The position numbers and the translations under genes were made by a program. 64,000 bases of DNA from Anaerobaca lacustris (lineage in GTDB: Bacteria > Planctomycetota > Phycisphaerae > Sedimentisphaerales > Anaerobacaceae): positions 248,001-312,000 of the forward strand of contig NZ_JASCXX010000001.1 of the NCBI RefSeq assembly GCF_030012215.1. The letters are read 5' to 3'. Numbering within the stretch: the stretch's first letter is position 1; every line of letters starts with the position of its first letter. Below the pieces are notes generated by a model. The model was not told the DNA's origin, did no database searches, and was given only the letters and a program-made list of their open reading frames with translations. Shown here piece by piece: positions 16,299 to 27,100 of the stretch.

Positions 16299-17150
16299 TC
16301 AGTCGTTGATCCGCGTGCAGACCAGAATGAAGATGCGGACGGACGGCCTGCGTTGCGGCGGCTTTTTCGTCTCTACGTCGAAAAACAGCACCGGTTCCGG
16401 ACGATTGAAAAACCGTCCGCCCAGGCTGAGGGTTTCGCCCGAATAGCTGTCGGGCGCCAGCACGAGCAGATCACCCGGGGCCATCTGGGCGGCCAACGCC
16501 GCCGAGGCGAAATAGAACTCCCGCCGGGCGCTCTGCGCCCGGAGTTCCGGAATGCCACTGGCCATAGGAAGCGTATAGACCGGATAGGCGATGATCTTTC
16601 GGACGCCCCGGGCGCCCGGGACGGCCTGTTCGCGCAGGCGCAAGACGAGCAGGCCGCGTCCTACCTGGACGGTATGCCTCGCCAGGTTTGTGCCGACGAA
16701 CCAGATCGTGCTGTCCGGGGCGATGTTCGCGACGGGTAGATCCGCCGGTTCGTCGTTGCCGATCACAAGCGAGATGGTCCCGGCGTCCTGCGCCCCGGCC
16801 GTCGCCAGCAGACGCCGAACCTCTTCCCACATCGCGATATGTCCGATCCGCGCCCGAAACGAATTGCCGGCAAAGGCGTTGTAGCTGTTCGTCTGGATCG
16901 GTTTGGCCGACAGCATCTGCCAGACGTCGTCGAGCTTGTCGATGTTCTCGGCCGGCAGGTCCAGGGCGTAGACGTCCAGGTTGACGGTCGCCAGAAACCT
17001 GGCCTGGCGCGCCGGATCGGGCGACTTCGGTGCGATCTCGCCGACCGTGACCTGTTCCCAGATCGGCACCACCGGCTCGGGCGACGGCCCGCAGCCGCCG
17101 AAAACCAAGCCCGACAGAATCGCCATTGCAATGGTTCGCAGGACACGCAT
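16299..17150 (-). CDS. Putative lipoprotein of unknown function
   Basis: The 283-residue protein begins MRVLRTIAMAILSGLVFGGCG, a lipoprotein-type signal with Cys about 20 residues in, so it is probably attached to a membrane. The mature part has no motif I recognise; segments such as ISLVIGNDEPADLP and RPEPVLFFDVET suggest a soluble alpha/beta domain. ATG 17150 is taken as start because it opens the signal sequence; the frame is open to 17198. The DUF362 gene follows directly, and the pair is probably functionally linked. Confidence 0.7.
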   Translation of the reverse strand: MRVLRTIAMAILSGLVFGGCGPSPEPVVPIWEQVTVGEIAPKSPDPARQARFLATVNLDVYALDLPAENIDKLDDVWQMLSAKPIQTNSYNAFAGNSFRARIGHIAMWEEVRRLLATAGAQDAGTISLVIGNDEPADLPVANIAPDSTIWFVGTNLARHTVQVGRGLLVLRLREQAVPGARGVRKIIAYPVYTLPMASGIPELRAQSARREFYFASAALAAQMAPGDLLVLAPDSYSGETLSLGGRFFNRPEPVLFFDVETKKPPQRRPSVRIFILVCTRIND

Positions 17151-17547
17151 CGGCCACAGCGTACCCGCGCGACCGTTCCCTGTCAACGCGTGGGCCATGT
17201 CGCATTTGCAGCCGCCGGACCGGACCGTGGAATGACAGGGCTTGAAATGCGACGCACATTCCGATAAGATGGGCGTAGTGAACTGAGGTTTGAAGGCCGG
17301 CCGGAGATGACTATCATATCCGGGCTTGTCGTTATCATTCTATTGTCGCATATCATACCGCCGGCGCCTTCGCAGACCTCGCTGAGATCGTTCGTTTTGG
17401 CTTGAGGGATTTCGGAGTACCGCCAACACCCCGCACACAACCAGGAAGGTTTCGGCCTAAGATGCGCCCTCTGTCCGGTCGAAGAGAAGGCTGGTGCTGA
17501 ACGTATGGTTATCATCCATTCATCTATTCCAATCAAGGAGCGGTACG
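17151..17547. other. Divergent intergenic region, lipoprotein gene and A2M gene
   Basis: Nearly 400 bases with no credible gene. It contains one plausible plus-strand promoter (17242-17270), listed separately; the rest gives no clear signal. Confidence 0.4.
17242..17270 (+). promoter_or_regulatory. Candidate promoter of the alpha-2-macroglobulin gene
   Basis: TTGAAA, a 17-base spacer and TAAGAT. The implied leader is about 270 bases, which is long, so this is tentative. Confidence 0.35.
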
Positions 17548-20500
17548 ATGGCATGCAAAACGAGATTCACAGGGCTTCTGCTGCTGGGGCTCCTGGCCGG
17601 CGCGGTCCGGGCGGGGGCTGTCGAGGTCATGATGGTCGTCCCGAAGACGCTGTATTCTGGGGCATCGGCGTCCGCCACGATCACAGCGGTCGCCGACCGT
17701 GAATCGGCCGCGGGGCGGGTGGTGGACGTGGGACTCAGGACGCCCGAGGGGGTCGTGAGTCTCGTTGCCGGGGCCACCGACGAGGTGGGGCGGTTCATCG
17801 CTCGATTTGAGGCGCCCGATGTGTCGCCGGGGGCCTACGTCCTGGAGGTTCGTGTCGACGGCGCCGACGACCTTCTGACCAGCCAGGTCCAGATCCGCCG
17901 GATGCCGGTGGTGCTGATCGAGACGGACAAGCCGATCTACAAGCCGGGCCAGACGATCCAGGGCCGCGTTCTGGTGCTGACGAACGAACTGCGTCCGACG
18001 GCGTCCGACGTCTCCGTCCAGATCACCGACGGTAAGGGCGTCAAGATCTTCCGCAAAGAGCTGACGACCAACGCCTTCGGCGTCGCACCGTTCGATCTTG
18101 CCTTGGCGAGCGAATTGAACTATGGCACCTGGAAGATCACCGCCGAGTCCGGCGCCGGCCGGGGGACCATCGACCTGCGGGTCGAGCGGTACGTGCTGCC
18201 GCGATTCGAGGTCAAGCTGGACACGCCGCGCGACTACTTCCGCACCGATGAGAAGATCCCCGGTACCATAACGGCCACGTATTTCTTCGGCAAGCCGGTC
18301 GATGGTGCGGTCGAGATCAGCGCCAGTCGCTACGTCGGCGTGTGGGAGGAGTACACCCGCTACACGGCGCCGCTGGCTGAGGGTCAGGCCCAGTTCTCCT
18401 TGCCGGAGGTGAGATACGTCAGTGGGACGCCGGGAGGCGCGGGCTCGGGCAGCGTACAACTCGACGTCACCGTCACCGATACGTCGGGCCACCAGGAGAA
18501 GACGACCAGGCTGCTGAAGATCGTCTCATCGGGCATCGAGCATCGGCTTATCGCCTCGTCGCGGTCGTTCACGCCCGGTCAGCCGTATGAGGTCCTGCTG
18601 GTGGCTGAGACGCCCGATGGTGTGCCTGTCTCCGTGGCCGGACAACTGATCTGCGAATACTACTCTGAATCAGGCGATCCGCTCTCAAAGGAGGGCCATC
18701 CGCTGGCGTTCGAAGGCTCGACCTGGGTCACGCTGACCGCGCCGCAAAAGGCGTCCTGGGCGTTGCTCAGCAGCACCGTGCGAGGCGACGACGAGAGCGG
18801 CCAGGCGGAGTTGTACGTCTATTCGACGTACTCGCCGAGCGACAGCTTTGTCCATCTGAGCCGCACAGCCCGGGGCACAGTCGGGGCGGGCGAGACCGTC
18901 GCCATCGACGTCTTCCGCACGCATCAGGCGACGGTTTACTATGACGTGTTCGCCAACGGACGCACCGTCTGGTCGGATGCCGTAACCGGCTCGTCGATTC
19001 GTTTCCAGGCCACGCAGCAGATGGTGCCGGCCGCCAGGGTGGTGGCCTATGCGATCAACCCGAACAACGAGATATCGGCCGACACGATCGAATTCGATGT
19101 TGTGATGGACCACTCGGCTTCCTTGAGTCTGGGCCTCAGCGCCGAAGAGGTTGGGCCCGGCGAGCCGGTTCGCCTCTCCGTTCGCTCCGAGATTCAGTCC
19201 ATGATCGGTCTGGCCATCGTCGACGAATCGGTCTATGCGTTGAACGAGGGTCGACTCAATATGCAGGAGGTGTTCAACGAACTTGAGAAGCGTTTCATGG
19301 AGCCGCAGGCGGAGACGCACGATCAGCCCTACAGCTATGGCGCCCGCAACGTGTTCGAGGACGCCGGACTTCAGGTAGTCACTTCACAAGGTCTGGATGT
19401 TCCCGAGGGCCGGCGGATTGGCGGTCTTTGGTGGTGGGTCGATCCGGTCCGGCGCGATGCCGGCGGGGAAAGCCCCACTGCGCCCGACAACGATGCCGGA
19501 CTGGCGGAAGTTGAGCGGGTTCGCCAGTTCTTCCCCGAGACATGGGTGTGGATGCCCGATCTGCTTACCGAGCCGAACGGGGTAGCCGTGCTAAACCTGA
19601 CGGCCCCGGACAGCATCACCACGTGGCGCCTTCACGCCGTCTCGACCTCCGACAACGGCCTCGGCATCGCAGAGTCTTCGCTGCGCGTATTCCAGGAATT
19701 CTTCGGCGAGCCCGATTTGCCGTATGCGGTGACGCGGGGCGAGCAGTTCCCCGTCCGCATTCAGGTCTACAACTATCTCGATGTGCCTCAGGTGGTCCAC
19801 GTGGAGATGATCGACGCCGACTGGTTCGACCTGCTCGACCTCCGCGAGCAGCAGATTCAGGTCAACGCGAATTCCGTCTCTTCGGTTTCGTTTCTCATCC
19901 AGCCGACGAAGCTCGGGCGTCATCCGCTGGAGGTTCGTTTGCGTTCGGTCCTGCGGGCCGATGCCGTGCGCAAGGAAGTCCTCGTCGAACCGCAGGGCAC
20001 GCGTCGCGAGATCGTCACCAACGGTCTGATCCGGGCGGGCGAGACGGTTTCGCTCGAAGCGGACATGCCGCCGTATGCGGTGCCCGACTCGCAGAAGCTT
20101 CTGCTGAGCATTACGCCCAGCCTGGTTGCCCAGAGCATCAGCGGGGTGGACGATCTGCTCGGCATGCCCTACGGCTGTGGCGAGCAGAACATGATCCTCT
20201 TCGCGCCGAACGTCGAGGTCCTGCGGTACCTCAACGCGACGGGCCAGCTCACCCCCGAGGTGCGGGCCAAGGCCGAGCACTTCATTACGGTCGGCTATCA
20301 GCGACAACTGACGTTCCGTCACCAGGACGGGGCGTTCTCGGCCTTCGGTGAAAGCGACGCCGAGGGCAGCCTCTGGCTGACGGCGTTCGTGCTCGGAACG
20401 TTCAGCGCCGCCCGCGAAGTGACCACGATCGATGAAACGATCCTGTCGGACGCGGCCGGGTGGATCGTGTCGCACCATTTGGCCGATGGCTCGTGGGAGC

Positions 20501-21576
20501 CGATCGGGTTTGTCTGTCACAGCGAGATGGTCGGCGGGGTGCAGGGGACCTTCGCCTTGACGGCCTTTGTGACGATCGCGCTGGCTGACTACGGCATGGT
20601 CGCGCCGCACGTGCTGGGAGCGGCAACTCAATATCTGCGCGACAACCTCTCGTCCGTTCAGGACGATGCCTATGCCCTGGCGATTGCGGCTTTGGCCTTT
20701 GCCCGCTTGGGCGACCCCACGGCCGACGTGGCGCTCGACCGCCTGCTGGCGATCGCGATCAGTGAGGCCGATGGACTGTACTGGCGACCTCATTCGGTCG
20801 AGACGACCGGCTACGTGGCGCTGGCGATGATCGAGAGGGAATGGCCTCAGGCGAATGCTGCGATCCAGTGGCTGGCGCTTCAGCGCAATAGTCTCGGCGG
20901 CTACGGAAGCACGCAGGATACCGTTGTGGCGCTCAAGGCCCTGATGATGGCGGCCCGCAGCCAGGGCCGGAGTGTGGACCTGACGGTGACTGCCAGGTCG
21001 GCCGATGGGGACGCACTGGCGCAGTTCGCGGTCAGCTACGAGAATTTCGACGTCCTTCAGACGGCGGAACTGCCGCTTGAGCCGGGTGTGGAGATCGACG
21101 CCGTCGGATCGGGCCAGGTGCGGTTCCAGTTGGTGCGCCGGTTCAACGTCCTGTTGTCAGACGACTCCGTCGAGAAGGACATGACGCTGGAGGTGGTTTA
21201 TGACGCCGATCACGTCGAGGTCGATGACATCGTCAACGTTACGGCGACGGTGCGGTACTTCGGCCGCAAGGACTCCACGGGTATGATGATCGTGGACGTC
21301 GGCGTGCCCACGGGCTTCTCGACCGTTACGGAGTCGCTGGAAGCTCTGGTTGCAGAGAGACTCATCACACGGTACGAGGTGGCGGGACGCAAGGTGATCT
21401 TCTATCTCGATGGTCTGGAACGGGGCGAGCAGCGTACACTGCGTTTTCAGGTCAAGGCCCGCTTCCCGGTGCGCGCAACTATACCTGACAGCCGGGCCTA
21501 TTCCTATTATGAGCCTGACGTGCGTGCCGAGGCATCCGGAAATGAGATCACGGTCGAACTTGCCCCACAGCAGTAA
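17548..21576 (+). CDS. Alpha-2-macroglobulin family protein with thioester, eukaryote-like layout
   Basis: The 1342-residue secreted protein traps proteases. It has a cleavable signal peptide (RFTGLLLLGLLAGAVRAGA) without a lipobox and N-terminal macroglobulin domains (KPIYKPGQTIQGRVLVL). A bait-region-like stretch lies between IVDESVYALNEG and FPETWVW, at about residues 560-665. The thioester motif is PYGCGEQN with Cys at residue 877, within an alpha/alpha toroid domain. A C-terminal receptor-binding-type domain ends in SYYEPDVRAEA. Length and this last domain resemble animal A2M and complement proteins more than the roughly 1500-1650-residue lipoprotein form paired with PBP1C in proteobacteria. 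No pbpC gene is adjacent. AAGGAG lies eight bases before ATG 17548. A bidirectional terminator follows. Confidence 0.93.
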   Translation: MACKTRFTGLLLLGLLAGAVRAGAVEVMMVVPKTLYSGASASATITAVADRESAAGRVVDVGLRTPEGVVSLVAGATDEVGRFIARFEAPDVSPGAYVLEVRVDGADDLLTSQVQIRRMPVVLIETDKPIYKPGQTIQGRVLVLTNELRPTASDVSVQITDGKGVKIFRKELTTNAFGVAPFDLALASELNYGTWKITAESGAGRGTIDLRVERYVLPRFEVKLDTPRDYFRTDEKIPGTITATYFFGKPVDGAVEISASRYVGVWEEYTRYTAPLAEGQAQFSLPEVRYVSGTPGGAGSGSVQLDVTVTDTSGHQEKTTRLLKIVSSGIEHRLIASSRSFTPGQPYEVLLVAETPDGVPVSVAGQLICEYYSESGDPLSKEGHPLAFEGSTWVTLTAPQKASWALLSSTVRGDDESGQAELYVYSTYSPSDSFVHLSRTARGTVGAGETVAIDVFRTHQATVYYDVFANGRTVWSDAVTGSSIRFQATQQMVPAARVVAYAINPNNEISADTIEFDVVMDHSASLSLGLSAEEVGPGEPVRLSVRSEIQSMIGLAIVDESVYALNEGRLNMQEVFNELEKRFMEPQAETHDQPYSYGARNVFEDAGLQVVTSQGLDVPEGRRIGGLWWWVDPVRRDAGGESPTAPDNDAGLAEVERVRQFFPETWVWMPDLLTEPNGVAVLNLTAPDSITTWRLHAVSTSDNGLGIAESSLRVFQEFFGEPDLPYAVTRGEQFPVRIQVYNYLDVPQVVHVEMIDADWFDLLDLREQQIQVNANSVSSVSFLIQPTKLGRHPLEVRLRSVLRADAVRKEVLVEPQGTRREIVTNGLIRAGETVSLEADMPPYAVPDSQKLLLSITPSLVAQSISGVDDLLGMPYGCGEQNMILFAPNVEVLRYLNATGQLTPEVRAKAEHFITVGYQRQLTFRHQDGAFSAFGESDAEGSLWLTAFVLGTFSAAREVTTIDETILSDAAGWIVSHHLADGSWEPIGFVCHSEMVGGVQGTFALTAFVTIALADYGMVAPHVLGAATQYLRDNLSSVQDDAYALAIAALAFARLGDPTADVALDRLLAIAISEADGLYWRPHSVETTGYVALAMIEREWPQANAAIQWLALQRNSLGGYGSTQDTVVALKALMMAARSQGRSVDLTVTARSADGDALAQFAVSYENFDVLQTAELPLEPGVEIDAVGSGQVRFQLVRRFNVLLSDDSVEKDMTLEVVYDADHVEVDDIVNVTATVRYFGRKDSTGMMIVDVGVPTGFSTVTESLEALVAERLITRYEVAGRKVIFYLDGLERGEQRTLRFQVKARFPVRATIPDSRAYSYYEPDVRAEASGNEITVELAPQQ

Positions 21577-21622
21577 GCAAGGACCCCTGCGTTATGTCCA
21601 AGCACACCGCTGCAGGTCACTC

Positions 21623-21664
21623 AAAGCCCCTCCCGGCGGCTCCATCCACCGGGAGGGGTTTGTT
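21623..21664. terminator. Bidirectional terminator between A2M and PEP-CTERM genes
   Basis: CCCCTCCCGG at 21627-21636 pairs perfectly with CCGGGAGGGG at 21649-21658 around a 12-base loop. An AAAG precedes it and TTTGTT follows, so it can stop transcription from both convergent genes. Confidence 0.9.
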
Positions 21665-21689
21665 GCCATGCCGATGCTGCGAATCGGTC

Positions 21690-22415
21690 CTAAAGCGTCC
21701 TACGCCGACGCAGCCAGCCCACCGTGCTTGCGCCGATGGCGCCCAAAAGCAGCGCCCCGGGGGCCGGAATCACCGGCGTACCGCCGCCGGAAACCTTCGC
21801 CCAGAGGGTGGTGGTCGTCACATTGCCCTGGGCTGCGCACGGGCCCCAGACAGGTTCGGGTGTCTCGAACGACGAGATGATGCTTTCAGCATCATCGCCG
21901 AAGCCCAGCAGTTGCAGCTCATAATCCACGTCACCGACCTGGAAGGCGATAGGATCGAACGATGTCGGCAGATAGATTGCGTCCGGGGGCCCGCCATCCA
22001 GGCCGCCGACCGTCTCGGTGATCCCCAGGGTCAGCGACCTGTTCACTGGTCCTGAGCCGAAGTTAAACGACAGGTCCAGATCGACCGACGTGATACCGGT
22101 GCCGTTCCCTATGGGGGTGTTGTAGTGCCGCAATGTCCCCACCGCAAACGGCGAGCCGAGCGTGATGTCGACAGGCGTAGCCTCGGGCGTGAAGCCGAGA
22201 TACGTCTTGCCGTATATGCCCGGGGTTCCCCAAATAATCCGCCGCTCACCTAACACCGTGTCATAGGTGGGGGCAGGGGTCCAGGGAGGGGCCGAGGGCT
22301 GGAGTACTGGATTGCTCCACGTGCCATCGACGCTTTGAAGCGTCGGTGCACCACTGGCGCTGCCGACCATGACGAGCAACGCCACAACCGACAGTATTGC
22401 TGGTAACCGTCTCAT
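21690..22415 (-). CDS. PEP-CTERM exosortase-sorted surface protein, choice-of-anchor K type
   Basis: A 241-residue exported protein with an N-terminal signal (LPAILSVVALLVMVGSASGA) and a C-terminal sorting signal: IPAPGALLLGAIGASTVGWLRRRRTL, that is a PEP-like motif, a membrane helix and an Arg cluster. An exosortase should cleave it. The body (SVDLDLSFNFGSG, then DAIYLPTSFDPIAFQVGDVDYELQLLGF) resembles the choice-of-anchor K beta domain found with several sorting tags. AAGGAG lies seven bases before ATG 22415. Exosortase itself is not in the window. Confidence 0.85.
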   Translation of the reverse strand: MRRLPAILSVVALLVMVGSASGAPTLQSVDGTWSNPVLQPSAPPWTPAPTYDTVLGERRIIWGTPGIYGKTYLGFTPEATPVDITLGSPFAVGTLRHYNTPIGNGTGITSVDLDLSFNFGSGPVNRSLTLGITETVGGLDGGPPDAIYLPTSFDPIAFQVGDVDYELQLLGFGDDAESIISSFETPEPVWGPCAAQGNVTTTTLWAKVSGGGTPVIPAPGALLLGAIGASTVGWLRRRRTL

Positions 22416-22832
22416 CTTGTGTCTCCTTACACTCCGTGTGACTACTTGGAAACCGTTAGCGTACCTCGCAGTTATGGGACCGCCTGACACCTCCTTTCGT
22501 GGGGATTCTCCCACCCACAACGAGACCTTCCTTGCTCCCGTCCGGGCAAACACCGCCCCGAACGGCGTTCGCTCATCCCCACTGCCTCCGAGTACGCTTC
22601 GAGTCTGTGCGTGCACAACCCGACGCGGAAGAAACCAAACATGCGTTTACCACCACCCCATCCGATAGAATTGTACACGCAATATAGGACTCGGTGCAAA
22701 TATTTCTATTGGGGAAAATGCTTATTGTGACGCGGGAGACTTGGGGAAGATGGGGGCTTTGCTTGTCCGGTCTACCCATCGGAGCGTCTCAGCGGCCGCC
22801 CGCCATGCGGCAGATGGTCTGTGCCGCGTCGC
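22416..22832. other. Leader and intergenic region upstream of the PEP-CTERM gene
   Basis: About 417 bases between two minus-strand genes. It contains a candidate minus-strand promoter (22670-22699) and, after it, a leader of about 250 bases with several short inverted repeats (for example GTGGG/CCCAC near 22500-22520). No known riboswitch motif was recognised. Confidence 0.4.
22670..22699 (-). promoter_or_regulatory. Candidate promoter of the PEP-CTERM gene
   Basis: On the minus strand: TTGCAC, an 18-base spacer, TACAAT. Confidence 0.4.
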
Positions 22833-23879
22833 TCACGGGTCCAGGGTGTTCAGCACGTCGTAGAGCGACAGCTCGGCGTAGCCGATCGCGGTGTCGGCGG
22901 CGCCGTAGTAGATCTTCAGGGTGTCCCGCTGGTACAGCAGGCCACACGTGAAGACGACACCGGCGAAGAATCCGGCGCGCTCGTATTCGGTCTGCGGCTC
23001 GAAGATCGGCTCGGCCGAGCGGGCGATCACCTTCCAGGGTTCGCGTGCGTCGAGCAGCACGGCCCCGAGACAATAGCGGTTGGCGCGGTCGGCGCCGTGA
23101 TAGATCTCCAGCCAGCCGTCGGCGATGCGAACCGGCGGCGCACCGGCCCCGAGGCGGGTCTCATCCCAGGCCCCGTCCCGCAGGCCCATCAGATGCCGAT
23201 GCCGGCCCCAGCAGAGCAGGTCGGGCGATTCGGCGATCCACATGTCGTTTCTACCGAACAATGGCGAGTGCGGCCGGTGCAGGGCGTAGTATCGGCCGTC
23301 GATCGCCTCTGGAATGAATGCGACGTCCTTGTTTTCAGGAGCGAAAATGATGCCGTGACGTTGGAACGAGGTGAAATCCAGGGTCGAGGCCAGTGCCGTG
23401 GTGACGCCTAGCGGCGATACGGCGACGTATGTCACGTAGTACGTCCGGCCGATCTGCGTGATTCGCGGGTCCTCGACGCCGAAGCTTTCGTAGACCTCGG
23501 CCGCCGCGATGGCGGGATGCTCGCCGATGGTGAAATGGATCCCGTCGTTGCTGCGGGCCAGCCGCAGGTGCGAGATCGAGGTCAGATAGCTTCGATTGTG
23601 GCGGACGATCAGTCTCGGATCGGAAAAGTCGTTGTCCGGATCGGACCGGGCGAACGATGCCGTGACGATCCTGCCTTGGGCCGGGTCGAGAAACGCGGTC
23701 AGGACAACATCCGGACTGGTCTGGACCGGGCGTTCAGCCACTCGTAGCAGCAGGAGCACCTCGTCGCGATAGCGGGCGACGCCCGCGTTGAAGACACCGA
23801 CGACCTCGAAGCCGTCGAGCGACGGCGCGACGTCCTTCGGAGTGATGATCGGGTTCTCTGACGCGCGCAAGACGGCCAT
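22833..23879 (-). CDS. GH130-family glycoside phosphorylase or hydrolase
   Basis: This 348-residue protein has the five-bladed beta-propeller of GH130, enzymes acting on beta-mannosides, mostly phosphorylases. Motifs visible are the opening ENPIITP, then FNAGVARYRDEVLLLLRV, SFGVEDPRIT with the proposed catalytic Asp, a Tyr/His-rich YYALHRPHSP, and WLEIYHGAD. No signal peptide is present, so it works in the cytoplasm on imported oligosaccharide. A GGGAG lies nine bases before ATG 23879; the open frame continues far upstream (to 24761) but that part is antisense to the CotH gene and not coding. Phosphorylase versus hydrolase cannot be decided by eye. Confidence 0.88.
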   Translation of the reverse strand: MAVLRASENPIITPKDVAPSLDGFEVVGVFNAGVARYRDEVLLLLRVAERPVQTSPDVVLTAFLDPAQGRIVTASFARSDPDNDFSDPRLIVRHNRSYLTSISHLRLARSNDGIHFTIGEHPAIAAAEVYESFGVEDPRITQIGRTYYVTYVAVSPLGVTTALASTLDFTSFQRHGIIFAPENKDVAFIPEAIDGRYYALHRPHSPLFGRNDMWIAESPDLLCWGRHRHLMGLRDGAWDETRLGAGAPPVRIADGWLEIYHGADRANRYCLGAVLLDAREPWKVIARSAEPIFEPQTEYERAGFFAGVVFTCGLLYQRDTLKIYYGAADTAIGYAELSLYDVLNTLDP

Positions 23880-24014
23880 ACTGACGTTCTCCCGGGGCCT
23901 CTCGACGATGCTGCGGCCCAAGCTGTGGTTTTGGTGCGGATCGTAGCAAGTCAGGCCGTCCCTGGCAAGGCGTCGTTCGTCCGGCGGCCAGTAGCCCCAG
24001 AAAGGGAAAGACCA

Positions 24015-24042
24015 TTGAATTTCAGGCCGTGAATGGTAAAAT
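24015..24042 (+). promoter_or_regulatory. Candidate promoter of the CotH/lamin-tail gene
   Basis: TTGAAT, a 16-base spacer and TAAAAT, with the extended -10 bases TGG in front. It lies about 140 bases before the start codon. Confidence 0.45.
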
Positions 24043-24182
24043 GGTACAGGATGTGTATGTTGCGCCTTCACGGCGGGCGGAGTCCTGACCGACATCGGGA
24101 TCGACAAGGGTTCGGGGTCATGATAGAGCCATTGTACCGGTACGCCCGCCATCGTCTGAATCGCCGGGAGTGAGGAATGATT

Positions 24183-27100
24183 ATGATACGCGAGTCCCGC
24201 TCGACCGCCATTTCCACGCTGATTTGCATCTGCCTGTGGTGTGGCTTCGCGTCCACTGCCCCGGCGGCTGGCGGCGCGGGCATTCCCCTGGCCATCAACG
24301 AGTTCATGGCCAGCAACAGCGGCACGTTGGCCGATCCCCAGGGTCAGTACGGCGACTGGGTCGAGATCCATAACTACAGCGATACGTCGATCGACCTGGC
24401 TGGCTTGCATCTGACGGACGATCCGGACAATCCGACAAAGTGGCGGATCCCGGGCGGCGCATCGCATCTGACGAGTATCCCGGCCGGGGGCTACCTGCTC
24501 ATCTGGCTCGACGCCAGCACGGGCGATGCCGGACTGCACGCCTCGTTTGCGCTGGATTCGGACGGCGAAGCCATTGCGCTGTTCGCGCCCGACGGGACGA
24601 CCCTGATCGATGTCGTTACCTTCGGAAAACAGAGGGTCGATGTCTCCTATGGTCGTTCGCCCGACGGTACGGGTCCGTTCGGCTATATGCTCGTCCCGAC
24701 GCCCGGCGCACCCAACAGCGGTCTTTACGAATGCGTTGTAGCCGAACCGCAGTTCAGCCATGGTCGGGGATTCTACGATTGGCCGATTGAGGTGGAGATC
24801 ACGTGCGAGACGCCAGGGGCGACGATCTACTACACCCTCGACGGCAGCGAACCGTACTCACGAACACGCCAGATCCCCTCCGGCAGCGTCTATACCGGCC
24901 CGATCCTCCTGTACAGGACCACCTGCCTGCGGGCCCAGGCGATCAAGCCGGAGTCTCTGCCGAGCGACCCGGTGACGCATACGTACCTGTTTCTGGACGA
25001 TGTGGCGACCCGCTCGCAGTCGGCGGTCCTGGGCCAGGGCTATCCGAGCACGTGGTACGGGTCGTATCCGGCCCACTACGAGATGGCGCCGGCGATCTAC
25101 AACCGTCCTGAGTACGCCGATGTCATGGACGATGCGCTGCTGGCGATTCCAACCCTCTCGATCGTGACCAACAAGGACCATCTCTTCAGCAAGGCCAACG
25201 ATCCTGAGACCGGCGGGATCTACATCTACACCGGTCACGGCAGCACGGGCGGCCAGCGCTGGGAGCGCCCCGTCTCAGCCGAGTTGTTCACCTTCGACGG
25301 CGCCCGCGAGTTCCAGGTCGACTGTGGCATTCGCCTCCAGGGCGGGGAGAGCCGCAATCCGCCGAAGTGCCCCAAGCACAGCTTCAGCCTGCGATTCCGG
25401 GGCAGCTATGGCGCCTCGAAGCTGGATTTCCCGCTGTTTGACGGTGGTCCGGTGGATGCGTTCGATTCGCTGCAACTCCGCGGGTTCTTCAACAACTCGT
25501 GGATTCACTGGTCTCCCGATCAGCGGCAGCGCGCCCAGTACATTCGCGACCAATGGATGCGGGATTCGCTGCTCGACATGGGCCAGGCCGACGCGGGCCG
25601 GGGGTTCTACGTTCATCTCTATCTCAACGGGATTTACTGGGGCCTCTACCTCGTCCAGGAGCGGCCGGTCGCGTCGCACTACGCCGCCTACAACGGCGGC
25701 AACCCCGATCGGATCGACGCGATCAATGGAGGCCAGCCGACCGACGGAACGGGCCAGGCCTGGCAGCAGGCCAAGAGCGTCGCGGCCAGTGGCGACTGGG
25801 CCCGGATCTGTCAAATCATCGACATCGACAATTTCATCGACTTCACGCTCCTGAACCTGTTCGCCGGCAACGTCGATCTGAAGACCAATGGGAACTGGCG
25901 GGCTGCCGGCGGCGGACCCGACAACCAACCGTGGCGCTTCTACAGTTGGGACGCCGAGCAGATCCTCGTGAATCGCAACCAGACCAGCACGAGCCCATCA
26001 TCGGACCCGACCGGCATGTATCGGCCCCTCTCCCAAATCGAGGAGTTTCGTATCCGCTTCGGCGACCGCGTCCACAAGCACCTGTTCAACGACGGGGCCC
26101 TGACAGCCGAACGCAACATCGAGCGATGGGAGAAACGCGCCGACGAAATCGACGTGGCGGTCGTCGCCGAGTCGGCTCGCTGGGGCAGCTATCGCCGCGA
26201 CGTGCACTCCTGGAGTTCAGGGCCTTACCAACTGTACACCCGCAACGACTACTGGATTGCCGAGAGGCAACGGCTCCTGGAGGACTACTTCCCCCGCCGT
26301 AACAGCGTCGCGCTGTCGCAGTTCAGGTCCCTCGGGCTCTATCCCAACATCGAGGCACCGGTCTTCCACGTCAATGGCGTTTACCAGCACGGCGGTCACG
26401 TTGAGAGGACCGTGTGGCTCACGATGCCGTCCAGCGCCTCGACGGTCTGGTATACCCTCGACGGCAGCGACCCGCGCACGCCCGGTTCGACCGGCAGCAA
26501 GGGTGAGGAACTGGTCCTGGTGCCCGAGGACGCGCCCAAACGCGCGTTCGTTCCGACAGCGGACATCGGCGGCGCGTGGCGCACCGATGTGAATTACGAC
26601 GATTCCGGCTGGATCGCCGGCGCCGGCGGCGTCGGCTACGAACGCACTACCGGCTACGAGCATCTCTTCGACATCGACGTAAGCAGCCAGATGTACGGGA
26701 GGAACACAAGCTGCTACATTCGGATTCCGTTCGACGTTACGCCGGAAGGGCTGCAGTTTGCCGGCGGGCTCTACCTCAAGGTCCGGTACGACGACGGGTT
26801 CATCGCCTACCTCAACGGTGTCGAAGTCCAGCGCGTCATGTTCCAGGGGACGCCTGCATGGAACTCGGAGGCGACGGCCAATCATTCCGATCTGGACGCC
26901 GTCGAGTTCGAGACGTTCGATATCTCGAATCATATCAGCCGGCTTGCCCTGGGGCGCAACATGCTGGCGGTCCACGGACTCAACGCCGGCGACACCAGTT
27001 CAGACTTCCTGATCTCCGTCGAGCTGGTCTCGTCCCGGGGCGGCGGCGACGTGCCGAGCGGCGTCTCGCCGTCCGCCATCCGCTATGCCGGCCCCGTGTA

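Noticed and set aside
23880-24761. Upstream extension of the GH130 reading frame
   Set aside because: The extra 294 residues lie antisense to the CotH gene and have no homology; ATG 23879 begins the conserved N-terminus.
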